Of a stretch of 20,789 bases of DNA, positions 1 through 6,987 are shown piece after piece. Position numbers and translations under genes: made by a program. Every line of letters begins with the position of its first letter. Positions within the stretch are counted from its first letter, which is position 1. The DNA is from CAZWRK01 sp964635875 (GTDB lineage: Bacteria > Pseudomonadota > Gammaproteobacteria > Burkholderiales > Aquaspirillaceae): assembly GCA_964635875.1 (NCBI GenBank), contig CAZWRK010000069.1, positions 1 to 20,789 on the forward strand, in the 5' to 3' direction. The notes beneath the pieces were generated by a model, which ran no database searches, was not told where the DNA came from, and worked only from the letters and a program-made list of their open reading frames with translations.

Positions 1-1323
1 GCGTTTACCGCTATGCGTGCCCGTGGTGCAAAAGCGACCGATATCGTGGTTCTTGTTGTAGCCGCCGATGATGGTGTGATGCCGCAAACAATTGAAGCGA
101 TCCACCATGCCAAAGCAGCCGGTGTTCCGATCGTTGTCGCGGTGAACAAAATTGATAAGCAAGGTGCAAACCCTGAGCGTATCCGCCAAGAACTGGTTGC
201 TCATGAAGTGGTGCCTGATGATTGGGGTGGCGATACCCAATTCGTTGAGGTGTCTGCTAAACAAGGTCTCAATATTGACGCTTTGTTAGAAGCTATTCTG
301 TTGCAAGCGGAAGTCTTGGAGCTGACAGCTTCGGTGAATGCGCCTGCTAAAGGCATCGTTGTTGAAGCCCGTCTGGATAAAGGCCGTGGCGCGGTATCGA
401 CCGTTCTGGTTCAGTCTGGCACCCTGCGCAAAGGCGATGTTTTGTTGGCCGGTACCGTATTTGGTCGTGTTCGTGCCATGATGGATGAAAACGGTAAGCC
501 CGTTCTCGAGGCCGGCCCTTCGATTCCGGTCGAAATTTTGGGTCTATCGGATGTGCCTGCTGCGGGTGAAGATGCAATGGTGCTGACCGACGAGAAGAAA
601 GCGCGTGAAATCGCCCTGTTCCGTCAAGGTAAATTCCGCGATGTTCGCTTGGCTAAGCAGCAGGCTGCGAAGCTGGAGAATATGTTTGCTCAGATGGCAG
701 AAGGCGAAGTTCGTACTTTGTCGCTGATCATCAAAGCCGACGTACAAGGTTCTTACGAAGCGCTGGCCAGCTCCTTGCAAAAACTTTCGACCAGCGAAGT
801 GCGTGTCAATATTCTGCATTCCGGTGTGGGTGGCATTACCGAGTCGGATGTGAACTTGGCGTTGGCCTCGCAAGCCGTCATTATTGGCTTTAATACCCGT
901 GCAGACGCGCAAGCACGTAAAGTTGCCGAAGCGAACGATGTTGATCTGCGTTACTACAACATCATCTATACCGCGATTGACGAAATTAAGGCTGCGTTGT
1001 CGGGCATGCTGGCTCCAGAGAAGAAAGAGCAAATTCTGGGTACAGTCGAAATTCGCCAAGTGATCTTCGTGTCGAAAGTCGGCAATATTGCGGGTTGTAT
1101 GGTGACCGATGGTCTGGTGAAACGTAGCGCGCGCGTTCGTGTGATTCGTCAGAATGTCGTGGTTCACGATGGCGAGTTGGATAGCCTGAAACGCTTTAAA
1201 GACGATGTAAAAGAAGTGAAGCAAGGCTACGAATGTGGTCTGCAGGTGAAAAACTTCAATGACATCGCCGAAGGCGACCAATTGGAAGTGTATGAAATTG
1301 TCGAAGTTGCCCGCTCGCTGTAA
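1..1323 (+). CDS. infB: Translation initiation factor IF-2, C-terminal part (5' end outside window)
   Basis: IF2 is the GTPase that brings initiator fMet-tRNA to the 30S subunit and promotes 50S joining in the cytoplasm. The frame is open from base 1, so the gene starts upstream; 440 residues remain of a protein usually near 900. The window opens just after the G3 motif, with AFTAMRARG, which in the family follows DTPGH. The G4 motif NKID is at 145-156 and the G5 motif SAK at 253-261. The remainder fits domains G3, C1 and C2, ending GDQLEVYEIVEVARSL, a typical IF2 tail that includes the fMet-tRNA binding C2 barrel. rbfA, truB, rpsO and pnp follow, the usual proteobacterial order. A hairpin lies directly after the stop. 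The identification is secure; only the missing N-terminus limits it. Confidence 0.98.
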   Translation, partial: AFTAMRARGAKATDIVVLVVAADDGVMPQTIEAIHHAKAAGVPIVVAVNKIDKQGANPERIRQELVAHEVVPDDWGGDTQFVEVSAKQGLNIDALLEAILLQAEVLELTASVNAPAKGIVVEARLDKGRGAVSTVLVQSGTLRKGDVLLAGTVFGRVRAMMDENGKPVLEAGPSIPVEILGLSDVPAAGEDAMVLTDEKKAREIALFRQGKFRDVRLAKQQAAKLENMFAQMAEGEVRTLSLIIKADVQGSYEALASSLQKLSTSEVRVNILHSGVGGITESDVNLALASQAVIIGFNTRADAQARKVAEANDVDLRYYNIIYTAIDEIKAALSGMLAPEKKEQILGTVEIRQVIFVSKVGNIAGCMVTDGLVKRSARVRVIRQNVVVHDGELDSLKRFKDDVKEVKQGYECGLQVKNFNDIAEGDQLEVYEIVEVARSL

Positions 1324-1343
1324 TTTTGCGCGGTAGACTTTAA

Positions 1344-1376
1344 AAAGCGGGCGCAATCAGCGTCCGCTTTATTCTT
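1344..1376 (+). terminator. Hairpin with short T-rich tail between infB and rbfA
   Basis: AAAGCGGGCGC (1344-1354) pairs with GCGTCCGCTTT (1360-1370) through 11 bp, one of them G-U, around a 5-nt loop. ATTCTTTCT follows. It looks like a weak intrinsic terminator or attenuator inside the operon. The broken T tract suggests partial readthrough into rbfA. Confidence 0.55.
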
Positions 1377-1446
1377 TCTGGCGCGGGGATGCGCTGGATG
1401 ATGTCGCGTTTGGTGGTGTTGGCGCGATCATTTCTGGAGAAAAAAT

Positions 1447-1839
1447 ATGGCCCGGAAAACATTTTCTCGGTCGGATCGAATTGCAGAGCAAATTCAGCGT
1501 GAATTGGCTGAAATGATTCGAACCGAGCTTAAAGACCCTCGCGTGGGTTTTATTACTTTGACCAGTGTTCAGGTGACGCGGGATTATTCTCACGCAAAAG
1601 TGTATTACACCGTAATGAACTCGGAAAATATTGAAGAGACGCAGGCGACTTTAGAGCGCGCAGCAGGGTTTTTGCGCGGAGGTGTCGCACGCGTGTTGAA
1701 ATTATTTACGGTGCCGCAACTGCATTTTGTGCACGATAAATCTATCGAGCATGGTATGTATATGCATGATTTAATTAGTAAAATTGCGCGAGAAGAAGGC
1801 TTGGATACACCAGAAAACCTGCCTAAGGATGATGCGTGA
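1447..1839 (+). CDS. rbfA: 30S ribosome-binding factor A
   Basis: RbfA is a small KH-fold protein that binds free 30S subunits and is needed for late 16S rRNA processing and cold adaptation. The 130-residue product has the family opening (ARKTFSRSDRIAEQIQRELA), the central segment LKDPRVGFITLTSVQVTRDYSHAKVYYTV, and the late helix with ERAAGFLRG and VPQLHFVHDKSIEHG. Length matches the family (about 120-135). GGAGA at 1436-1440 sits 6 nt before the ATG. The gene lies between infB and truB as in most proteobacteria, and its last codons overlap possible truB starts, suggesting translational coupling. Confidence 0.97.
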   Translation: MARKTFSRSDRIAEQIQRELAEMIRTELKDPRVGFITLTSVQVTRDYSHAKVYYTVMNSENIEETQATLERAAGFLRGGVARVLKLFTVPQLHFVHDKSIEHGMYMHDLISKIAREEGLDTPENLPKDDA

Positions 1840-1840
1840 T

Positions 1841-2782
1841 ATGTCGATGTCGGCAGACGTTTTTCAGCCCGAAGTGATTATGGGGCGCCGTCCAATTGAT
1901 GGTGTTCTATTGCTGGATAAGCCGCTTGGCATGTCGAGCAATCATGCTTTGCAGAAGGCTCGCTGGCTGTTGCAGGCATTGAAGGCGGGTCATACTGGTG
2001 TGCTGGATCCAATGGCGAGTGGCTTGTTGCCGGTGTGTTTTGGCGAGGCAACTAAGTTCTCGGCTTTTCTGCTGGATGCGGATAAAGCGTATCGCGCCAC
2101 GGTGCGATTTGGTCAGGTGAGTAGTACGCTGGACAGCGAAGGCGAGATTCGTGATAGCGGCGAGGTCTCTTTTGACGAGGCTGCCTTGCGGGATATGCTT
2201 GTGCGTTTTACGGGTGAAATTGAGCAAGTCCCGCCAATGCATTCGGCGCTCAAGTTTCAAGGCAAAGCTTTGTATGAGTATGCTCGGCAAGGGATTGAAA
2301 TTGAGCGGAAAATTCGTCGCGTTACGATTCATAGCCTGACGCTTATTTCTTTCGATGGCCAGACTGCCGTGCTAGATGTGGCCTGTTCAAAAGGGACGTA
2401 TATTCGAACGCTCGCAGCAGATTTGGGCGAGGCGTTGGGGTGTGGTGCGTATCTGACAGGCTTGCGCCGGACAAAAACGGCAGGGTTTGATGTTGCGGAT
2501 GCATGGACTTTAGAGCAGCTCGGCAAGCTGGCTTTTGCCCAGCGCCCTGCTTTATTGCTCAAGCCCGATGTTTTAGTGCAGCATTTGCCGCAGTTCTCAT
2601 GCTCTGAAACAGAAACTGATGCTTTGCTGCACGGTCAGCCCGTGCGTTTTGAGCCGAAAGATGCGATAATCTCGCAAACTCGGCTGTATGATATTCACGG
2701 CTGTTTTTTCGGTTTGGGTGAACGTCGGGCACAAGAAAACTTGCTTTGGCCCAGCCGATTACTGGCTCGTAAAGCGACGTAG
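1841..2782 (+). CDS. truB: tRNA pseudouridine(55) synthase TruB
   Basis: TruB makes pseudouridine 55 in the T-psi-C loop of almost all tRNAs. The sequence shows GVLLLDKPLGMSSN, then the catalytic segment GHTGVLDPMASGLLP (catalytic Asp is residue 56 from this start), the KAYRATVRFG strand, QVPPMHSALK, and CSKGTYIRTLA, all conserved in the family. The product is 313 residues from the chosen ATG, close to the usual 300-315. The start is uncertain: in-frame ATGs occur at 1829, 1832, 1841, 1847 and 1880. I prefer 1841 because AAGGA (1825-1829) lies 11 nt upstream and the rbfA stop is at 1837-1839. The 1880 start (MGRRPIDGVLLLDKP) gives the N-terminus closest to E. coli in length but has only a weak ribosome site. 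Confidence 0.95.
   Translation: MSMSADVFQPEVIMGRRPIDGVLLLDKPLGMSSNHALQKARWLLQALKAGHTGVLDPMASGLLPVCFGEATKFSAFLLDADKAYRATVRFGQVSSTLDSEGEIRDSGEVSFDEAALRDMLVRFTGEIEQVPPMHSALKFQGKALYEYARQGIEIERKIRRVTIHSLTLISFDGQTAVLDVACSKGTYIRTLAADLGEALGCGAYLTGLRRTKTAGFDVADAWTLEQLGKLAFAQRPALLLKPDVLVQHLPQFSCSETETDALLHGQPVRFEPKDAIISQTRLYDIHGCFFGLGERRAQENLLWPSRLLARKAT
2662..2670 (+). promoter_or_regulatory. Possible extended -10 promoter inside truB for rpsO
   Basis: TGCGATAAT (2662-2670) fits an extended -10 (TG-N then a 5/6 match to TATAAT) about 200 nt before rpsO. No good -35 is seen. In E. coli rpsO has its own promoter, which motivates the call; the site could be chance. Confidence 0.25.
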
Positions 2783-2848
2783 CGAGCGGGGGTACTAGGA
2801 AGTACGGAAGGGTTTCGGCTCGCCGTTCTTGACCGGGGCGTCAGCCCC
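2782..2848 (+). promoter_or_regulatory. Structured rpsO leader, candidate ribosomal protein S15 autoregulatory element
   Basis: The 88-nt gap before rpsO can fold almost entirely. GCGAGC (2782-2787) pairs with GCTCGC (2818-2823), enclosing a hairpin GTACT (2792-2796)/AGTAC (2801-2805) with an AGGA loop. A second hairpin GGGGC (2835-2839)/GCCCC (2844-2848) with a GTCA loop follows, 11 nt before the GGAG ribosome site (2860-2863). S15 is known to repress its own translation by binding structured leaders that differ between bacterial lineages. The pairing is read directly; the S15 role is inferred from position. Confidence 0.45.
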
Positions 2849-2870
2849 ATCATTTATTTGGAGTTTTTTC

Positions 2871-3140
2871 ATGGCTGTTAGCACTACCCAGAAGGCAGAT
2901 ATCGTCAAGGATTTTCAACGCGTTGCTGGTGACACAGGCTCCCCTGAAGTTCAGGTTGCTCTGTTGACTGCACGTATCAATGATTTGACACCGCACTTCA
3001 AAGCCAATACAAAAGATCACCATAGCCGTCGTGGTCTGTTGAAAATGGTGAGCCGTCGTCGTAAATTGCTCGACTACTTGAAGCGTAAAGACAGCGATGC
3101 GTATCGCGCTCTGATCGCTCGCTTGGGTCTGCGCAAGTAA
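2871..3140 (+). CDS. rpsO: 30S ribosomal protein S15
   Basis: S15 binds the central domain of 16S rRNA early in 30S assembly and contributes to intersubunit bridge B4. The 89-residue product is exactly the usual bacterial length and carries the family signature: GSPEVQVALLTARINDLTPHFK, then DHHSRRGLLKMVSRRRKLLDYLK and the end LIARLGLRK. The frame is open further upstream to 2829, but the ATG at 2871 with GGAG (2860-2863) gives the correct MAVSTTQK start. It is followed by a long perfect hairpin and then pnp, the conserved rpsO-pnp pairing. Confidence 0.98.
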   Translation: MAVSTTQKADIVKDFQRVAGDTGSPEVQVALLTARINDLTPHFKANTKDHHSRRGLLKMVSRRRKLLDYLKRKDSDAYRALIARLGLRK

Positions 3141-3167
3141 TTGTTTTAGGCAGTTTTTTACTGCACT

Positions 3168-3207
3168 CGGCATCACATAACTCTTATTTTTGAGTTATGT
3201 GATGCCG
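3168..3207 (+). terminator. Perfect 16-bp hairpin between rpsO and pnp
   Basis: CGGCATCACATAACTC (3168-3183) is perfectly complementary to GAGTTATGTGATGCCG (3192-3207), with an 8-nt loop TTATTTTT. No real T tract follows (TATTTAAATCC), so it may be a leaky rpsO terminator, an mRNA 3'-end stabiliser or an RNase III site rather than a strong intrinsic terminator. Confidence 0.6.
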
Positions 3208-3223
3208 TATTTAAATCCGCTCT

Positions 3224-3229
3224 TATAAT
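3224..3229 (+). promoter_or_regulatory. Candidate pnp promoter (-10 TATAAT)
   Basis: A consensus TATAAT sits right after the rpsO hairpin and 117 nt before the pnp start codon. A start near 3236 would place the first transcribed bases at the foot of the leader stem-loop. No convincing -35 is visible at 16-18 nt spacing. E. coli pnp likewise has its own promoter between rpsO and pnp. Confidence 0.45.
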
Positions 3230-3238
3230 TGTCATTAT

Positions 3239-3315
3239 TGCAACGGGATAAAGCCTCTACTCGTTGGTATTCTCTCTCCTCCCCAGAGTATCAAGGCGTA
3301 GGGGTTCCCGTTGCA
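3239..3315 (+). promoter_or_regulatory. Long pnp leader stem-loop, candidate RNase III/PNPase autoregulation site
   Basis: Three stacked stems form one long hairpin: TGCAACGGGA (3239-3248) with TCCCGTTGCA (3306-3315), 10 bp perfect; CCTCTAC (3254-3260) with GTAGGGG (3298-3304), 7 bp with one G-U; and TTGGTATTCT (3264-3273) with AGAGTATCAA (3285-3294), 10 bp with two G-U. The apical loop is the pyrimidine run CTCTCCTCCCC. In E. coli RNase III cuts a long stem in the pnp leader, after which PNPase destabilises its own message. Position and shape match; the mechanism here is inferred. Confidence 0.6.
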
Positions 3316-3346
3316 CCCATTGTGTATTCCGACAGGATCTCAAAAC

Positions 3347-5482
3347 GTGTTCAATAAAATTTCTAAATCTTTCCAATATGGCAAGCACACTGTCACCATC
3401 GAAACCGGTGAAATTGCTCGTCAAGCTTCCGGCTCCGTTTTGGTGAGCATGGATGACACCGTTGTGATGGTTGCCGTGACTGGCGCAACCAGCGTGAAGC
3501 CTGGCCAAGACTTCTTTCCTTTGACTGTGGACTACCTTGAGCGTGCGTATGCTGCAGGTAAAATTCCGGGTGGCTTCTTTAAGCGTGAAGGTCGCCAATC
3601 TGAAAAAGAAATTCTGACCAGTCGTCTGATTGATCGTCCAATTCGTCCGCTATTCCCCGAAGGCTTTTTTAACGATATTCAAATCGTTGCGACTGTCATG
3701 TCTTTGGACTCGGAAATTGACTCCGATATTCCTGCGATGATTGGTGCTTCGGCTGCGTTGGCACTGTCCGGTCTGCCGTTTATGGGTCCGATTGGCGCTG
3801 CTCGCGTTGGTTATATTGATGGCGAATACGTCCTCAACCCGACCAAAACCGAGCTTGCAACTTCTGCGCTTGATCTGGTTGTGGCTGGTACAGAAACCGC
3901 TGTTTTGATGGTTGAATCTGAAGCCAAAGAACTTTCTGAGTCCGTGATGTTGGGTGCTGTTGTTTTTGGTCACGATCAAATGCAAGCCGCCATTAAAGCA
4001 ATCAACGAATTGGCAGACGAAGTCAATCCTGTCATGTTTGACTGGCAAGCACCGGCAAAAGATGAAGCCCTCATCCAACAAATTCGTGATGTTGCGGGTC
4101 AAGATATTGCTGCAGCTTTCCGGATCCGCCAAAAACAAGCGCGCACCGTTGCATTGAACGATGCTTGGACAAAAGTCAAGTCGGCACTGATTACCGAAGA
4201 AACTGACACCCTTAAAGCTAACGAAATCAAAGGCATCTTCAAAAGCCTCGAGGCCGAAATTGTTCGCGGTCAGATTTTAGCGGGCGAGCCGCGCATTGAT
4301 GGTCGCGATACTCGCACTGTTCGTCCGATTTCGATTCGTACCGGCGTTTTGCCGCGTGCCCATGGCTCCGTTCTATTTACCCGTGGCGAAACACAGGCAT
4401 TGGTTGTGTCGACGCTGGGCACAAAACAAGACGAACAAATCATTGATGCATTGGCCGGTGAGTACACCGAGCGCTTCATGCTGCATTACAACTTCCCACC
4501 GTACTCCACCGGCGAAGTCGGTCGCATGGGCCCGCCGAAACGCCGCGAAGTGGGTCATGGCCGCTTGGCGAAACGCGCTTTGGTCGCTGTTTTGCCGCCA
4601 GAAGATGAATTTAGCTACGCGATGCGCGTGGTTTCTGAAATCACCGAATCCAACGGTTCGTCCTCGATGGCCTCGGTGTGCGGCGGTTGCTTGTCGCTGA
4701 TGAACGCCGGTGTGCCTTTAAAAGCACACGTTGCCGGTATTGCCATGGGCCTGATTTTGGAAGGCAATCGCTTTGCTGTGCTGACTGACATCTTGGGTGA
4801 CGAAGATCATCTGGGCGATATGGACTTTAAAGTCGCAGGTACCGAAAACGGTGTGACCGCGCTGCAAATGGACATCAAAATTCAAGGTATCACCAAAGAA
4901 ATTATGCGTGTCGCCTTGGATCAAGCCAAAGAAGGCCGTGTTCACATTTTGGGTCTGATGAAAGATGCCGTCAGCGCACCGGGCGAATTGTCTAGCCACG
5001 CACCGCGCCTTTACACCATGAAAATTAATCCGGATCGTATCCGTGATGTGATTGGTAAAGGTGGCGAGACTATTCGTAGCATCACTCGCGATACCGGTAC
5101 TTCGATTGATATCGGCGAAGAAGGTGTGATTACCATTGCTTCGATGTCTCAAGATGGTGCAGATGCTGCGCGTCGTCGTATCGAAGAACTGACTGCTGAA
5201 GTTGAAATCGGTCGCATTTATGATGGCGTTGTGGTGAAAATCCTCGACAAAAACGTTGGTGCCATCGTGTCGATCATGCCGGGCCGCGATGGCTTGGTTC
5301 ACATTTCACAAATTGCTGATGCACGCATTCAAAACGTGGCTGACTACCTCAAAGAAGGCCAAGAAGTTCGCGTGAAAGTCTTGGAGCTGGATGATCGCGG
5401 TCGTATCCGCTTGTCGGTGAAAGAGGCTGCTCGCGAAGATGCTGCTGCAAATGGCAATGTAGCTGCGCCAGTGCAAGAGTAA
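3347..5482 (+). CDS. pnp: Polyribonucleotide nucleotidyltransferase (PNPase)
   Basis: PNPase is a trimeric 3'-5' phosphorolytic exoribonuclease, usually part of the RNA degradosome. From GTG 3347 the product has 711 residues, the usual length. Visible in order: first RNase PH domain (FQYGKHTVTIETGEIARQAS, then RPIRPLFPEGF), helical linker, second RNase PH domain with GEYTERFMLHYNFPPYSTGE and the catalytic acidic segment GDEDHLGDMDF (about residues 484-494), KH domain with the GKGGETIR loop, and C-terminal S1 domain (GRIYDGVVVKILDKNVGAIV). The GTG is chosen because VFNKISKSFQYG matches the family N-terminus and AGGA (3334-3337) lies 9 nt upstream; an in-frame TTG at 3311 would add 12 atypical residues. 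A strong terminator follows. Confidence 0.98.
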   Translation: MFNKISKSFQYGKHTVTIETGEIARQASGSVLVSMDDTVVMVAVTGATSVKPGQDFFPLTVDYLERAYAAGKIPGGFFKREGRQSEKEILTSRLIDRPIRPLFPEGFFNDIQIVATVMSLDSEIDSDIPAMIGASAALALSGLPFMGPIGAARVGYIDGEYVLNPTKTELATSALDLVVAGTETAVLMVESEAKELSESVMLGAVVFGHDQMQAAIKAINELADEVNPVMFDWQAPAKDEALIQQIRDVAGQDIAAAFRIRQKQARTVALNDAWTKVKSALITEETDTLKANEIKGIFKSLEAEIVRGQILAGEPRIDGRDTRTVRPISIRTGVLPRAHGSVLFTRGETQALVVSTLGTKQDEQIIDALAGEYTERFMLHYNFPPYSTGEVGRMGPPKRREVGHGRLAKRALVAVLPPEDEFSYAMRVVSEITESNGSSSMASVCGGCLSLMNAGVPLKAHVAGIAMGLILEGNRFAVLTDILGDEDHLGDMDFKVAGTENGVTALQMDIKIQGITKEIMRVALDQAKEGRVHILGLMKDAVSAPGELSSHAPRLYTMKINPDRIRDVIGKGGETIRSITRDTGTSIDIGEEGVITIASMSQDGADAARRRIEELTAEVEIGRIYDGVVVKILDKNVGAIVSIMPGRDGLVHISQIADARIQNVADYLKEGQEVRVKVLELDDRGRIRLSVKEAAREDAAANGNVAAPVQE

Positions 5483-5484
5483 TT

Positions 5485-5523
5485 CTTTTTATTGCGGTTG
5501 TTTTTAAGTGCCGCAATAAAAAG
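5485..5523 (+). repeat. Inverted repeat after pnp (hairpin, 13 bp)
   Basis: CTTTTTATTGCGG (5485-5497) pairs perfectly with CCGCAATAAAAAG (5511-5523) around a 13-nt loop. It begins 2 nt after the pnp stop. With no T tract behind it, it is probably an RNA 3'-end structure upstream of the true terminator. Confidence 0.55.
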
Positions 5524-5530
5524 ATGAGAT

Positions 5531-5565
5531 AAAAACGCCCGGTGATTGTTGCCGGGCGTTTTTAT
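5531..5565 (+). terminator. Intrinsic terminator of the infB-pnp operon
   Basis: AAAAACGCCCGG (5531-5542) pairs with CCGGGCGTTTTT (5552-5563), a 12-bp stem with a 9-nt loop that runs into its own T tract. This is a classic rho-independent terminator. The A tract on the 5' side could also let it act on the other strand. Confidence 0.9.
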
Positions 5566-5701
5566 TGTCGTGGGCACAAATGCAATACAATAAAAATACT
5601 GTTGCCTTGCGCGGTGTTTTTCGTGCAAATATTGTTGTATCTATAGATTATTAAGCATTTTATGCCATAGATATGGTTTATCTCACCCAAGGATGATGAT
5701 T

Positions 5702-6913
5702 ATGCAGCCTGTTTCAGTCAGTCGCAGTACCTTTGATGAAGTGATGGTTCCGAACTATGCACCGGCCAGCTTTATTCCTGTCCGTGGCTTGGGCGCACGG
5801 GTTTGGGATCAATCTGGGCGTGAATTTATTGATTTTGCAGGCGGTATCGCTGTGAGTACCTTGGGCCATTGCCATCCACAGCTTGTTGAGGCATTGACAC
5901 AGCAAGCGCAACAGCTTTGGCACGTTTCCAACGTCTTGACCAACGAGCCAGCTCTACGTTTGGCCTCTAAGCTTGTCGCAGCGACCTTTGCCGAAAAAGT
6001 GTTCTTCTGCAACTCCGGCGCAGAAGCGAACGAAGCCGCTTTTAAACTGGCGCGTAAATTTGCAGTGGATCATTATGGCGAAGCCAAAAATGAAATTGTT
6101 TCGACTGTGAATTCCTTTCATGGTCGGACATTGTTTACGGTTTCTGTCGGGGGGCAGCCGAAATATGTAGAAGGTTTTGCTCCAGCACCGGGCGGCATTT
6201 CTCACGTTGAGTACAACAATATTGCGGCGCTTGAGGCTGCTGTGTCGGATAAAACCTGCGCGATTGTGATCGAGCCGGTTCAAGGCGAAGGCGGTGTGTT
6301 ACCCGCGACCCGCGAATATCTACAAGCTGCCCGCGAAATTGCCGATCGTCATCAAGCCCTACTGATTTTTGATGAAGTGCAAACGGGGATGGGGCGCTCA
6401 GGGGCCTTATACGCGTATATGGAATATGGCGTGACACCGGACATCTTGTCGTCAGCTAAATCCTTGGGTGGCGGCTTCCCGATCGGGGCGATGTTGACGA
6501 CCACGGCGATTGCGCAAAGTTTTGGCGTCGGCACTCATGGCACAACTTATGGTGGCAATCCATTGGCGTGCGCGGTCGCAGAAAAAGTCTTAGATGTTGT
6601 GAATACGCCAGAGGTGTTGGCTGGCGTCAAAACGCGCCATACACGTTTTGTTGATGGTTTAAAAGCATTGGGCGAGCGTTATGGTGTGTTTGGTGAAGTG
6701 CGCGGAATGGGACTATTGTTAGGATGTGTCCTCTCCGAAAAATTCAGCGGACGGGCGCGCGATATTATGAAAGCTGCAGAGGAAGAAGGCCTTATGGTCT
6801 TGATCGCAGGCTTTAATGTTGTGCGCTTTGCTCCATCGCTGGTGATTGACGAGGCCGATATTGATGAAGGTTTGGCTCGCTTAGATCGTGCACTGGCTCG
6901 TTTTACAGCCTAG
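5702..6913 (+). CDS. astC: Succinylornithine transaminase / acetylornithine aminotransferase (AstC/AruC type)
   Basis: This PLP-dependent class III aminotransferase transfers the amino group of N2-succinylornithine to 2-oxoglutarate in the AST arginine pathway; the same family also serves arginine synthesis as ArgD. The 403-residue product follows E. coli AstC closely: FDEVMVPNYAPASFIPVRG, FFCNSGAEANEAAFKLARKF, GEGGVLPA, LLIFDEVQTGMGRSG and SAKSLGGGFPIGAML, where the PLP lysine is residue 253. ATG 5702 is preferred to ATGs at 5693 and 5696 because AAGGA (5689-5693) then has 8-nt spacing. Adjacency to aruF-aruG supports the catabolic role, though the enzyme may also act as ArgD. A terminator separates it from aruF. 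Confidence 0.9.
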   Translation: MQPVSVSRSTFDEVMVPNYAPASFIPVRGLGARVWDQSGREFIDFAGGIAVSTLGHCHPQLVEALTQQAQQLWHVSNVLTNEPALRLASKLVAATFAEKVFFCNSGAEANEAAFKLARKFAVDHYGEAKNEIVSTVNSFHGRTLFTVSVGGQPKYVEGFAPAPGGISHVEYNNIAALEAAVSDKTCAIVIEPVQGEGGVLPATREYLQAAREIADRHQALLIFDEVQTGMGRSGALYAYMEYGVTPDILSSAKSLGGGFPIGAMLTTTAIAQSFGVGTHGTTYGGNPLACAVAEKVLDVVNTPEVLAGVKTRHTRFVDGLKALGERYGVFGEVRGMGLLLGCVLSEKFSGRARDIMKAAEEEGLMVLIAGFNVVRFAPSLVIDEADIDEGLARLDRALARFTA

Positions 6914-6925
6914 TCTTGACCAAAG

Positions 6926-6961
6926 AATAGAGGGCACTGTCAGAGTGCCCTCTATTTTTAT
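6926..6961 (+). terminator. Intrinsic terminator between astC and aruF
   Basis: AATAGAGGGCACT (6926-6938) pairs perfectly with AGTGCCCTCTATT (6944-6956) around the loop GTCAG, followed by TTTTAT. It is a strong terminator placed 12 nt after the astC stop and upstream of a pathway partner, so it should uncouple or attenuate aruFG expression. Confidence 0.85.
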
Positions 6962-6971
6962 GATGCACACA

Positions 6972-6982
6972 AAAGGAGGTGA
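6972..6982 (+). promoter_or_regulatory. Unusually long Shine-Dalgarno of aruF
   Basis: AAAGGAGGTGA is an 11-nt perfect complement to the conserved 3' end of 16S rRNA. Its GGAGG core (6975-6979) is 8 nt before ATG 6988 and 5 nt before ATG 6985, which favours 6988 as the start. Confidence 0.85.
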
Positions 6983-6987
6983 ATATG

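Noticed and set aside
544..1356. 270-codon open frame on the - strand across infB
   Set aside because: It is antisense to a certain IF2 reading frame, its product has no family resemblance, and its composition mirrors the sense codons.
4718..5302. 194-codon open frame on the - strand across pnp
   Set aside because: Shadow of the PNPase frame; no recognisable domain and no ribosome site of note.
5655..5665. GCAT-TTT-ATGC inverted repeat and CTATAG upstream of astC as an ArgR box or promoter
   Set aside because: It does not match the TGAAT/ATTCA ARG box half-sites, and no -35/-10 pair with proper spacing could be defined.
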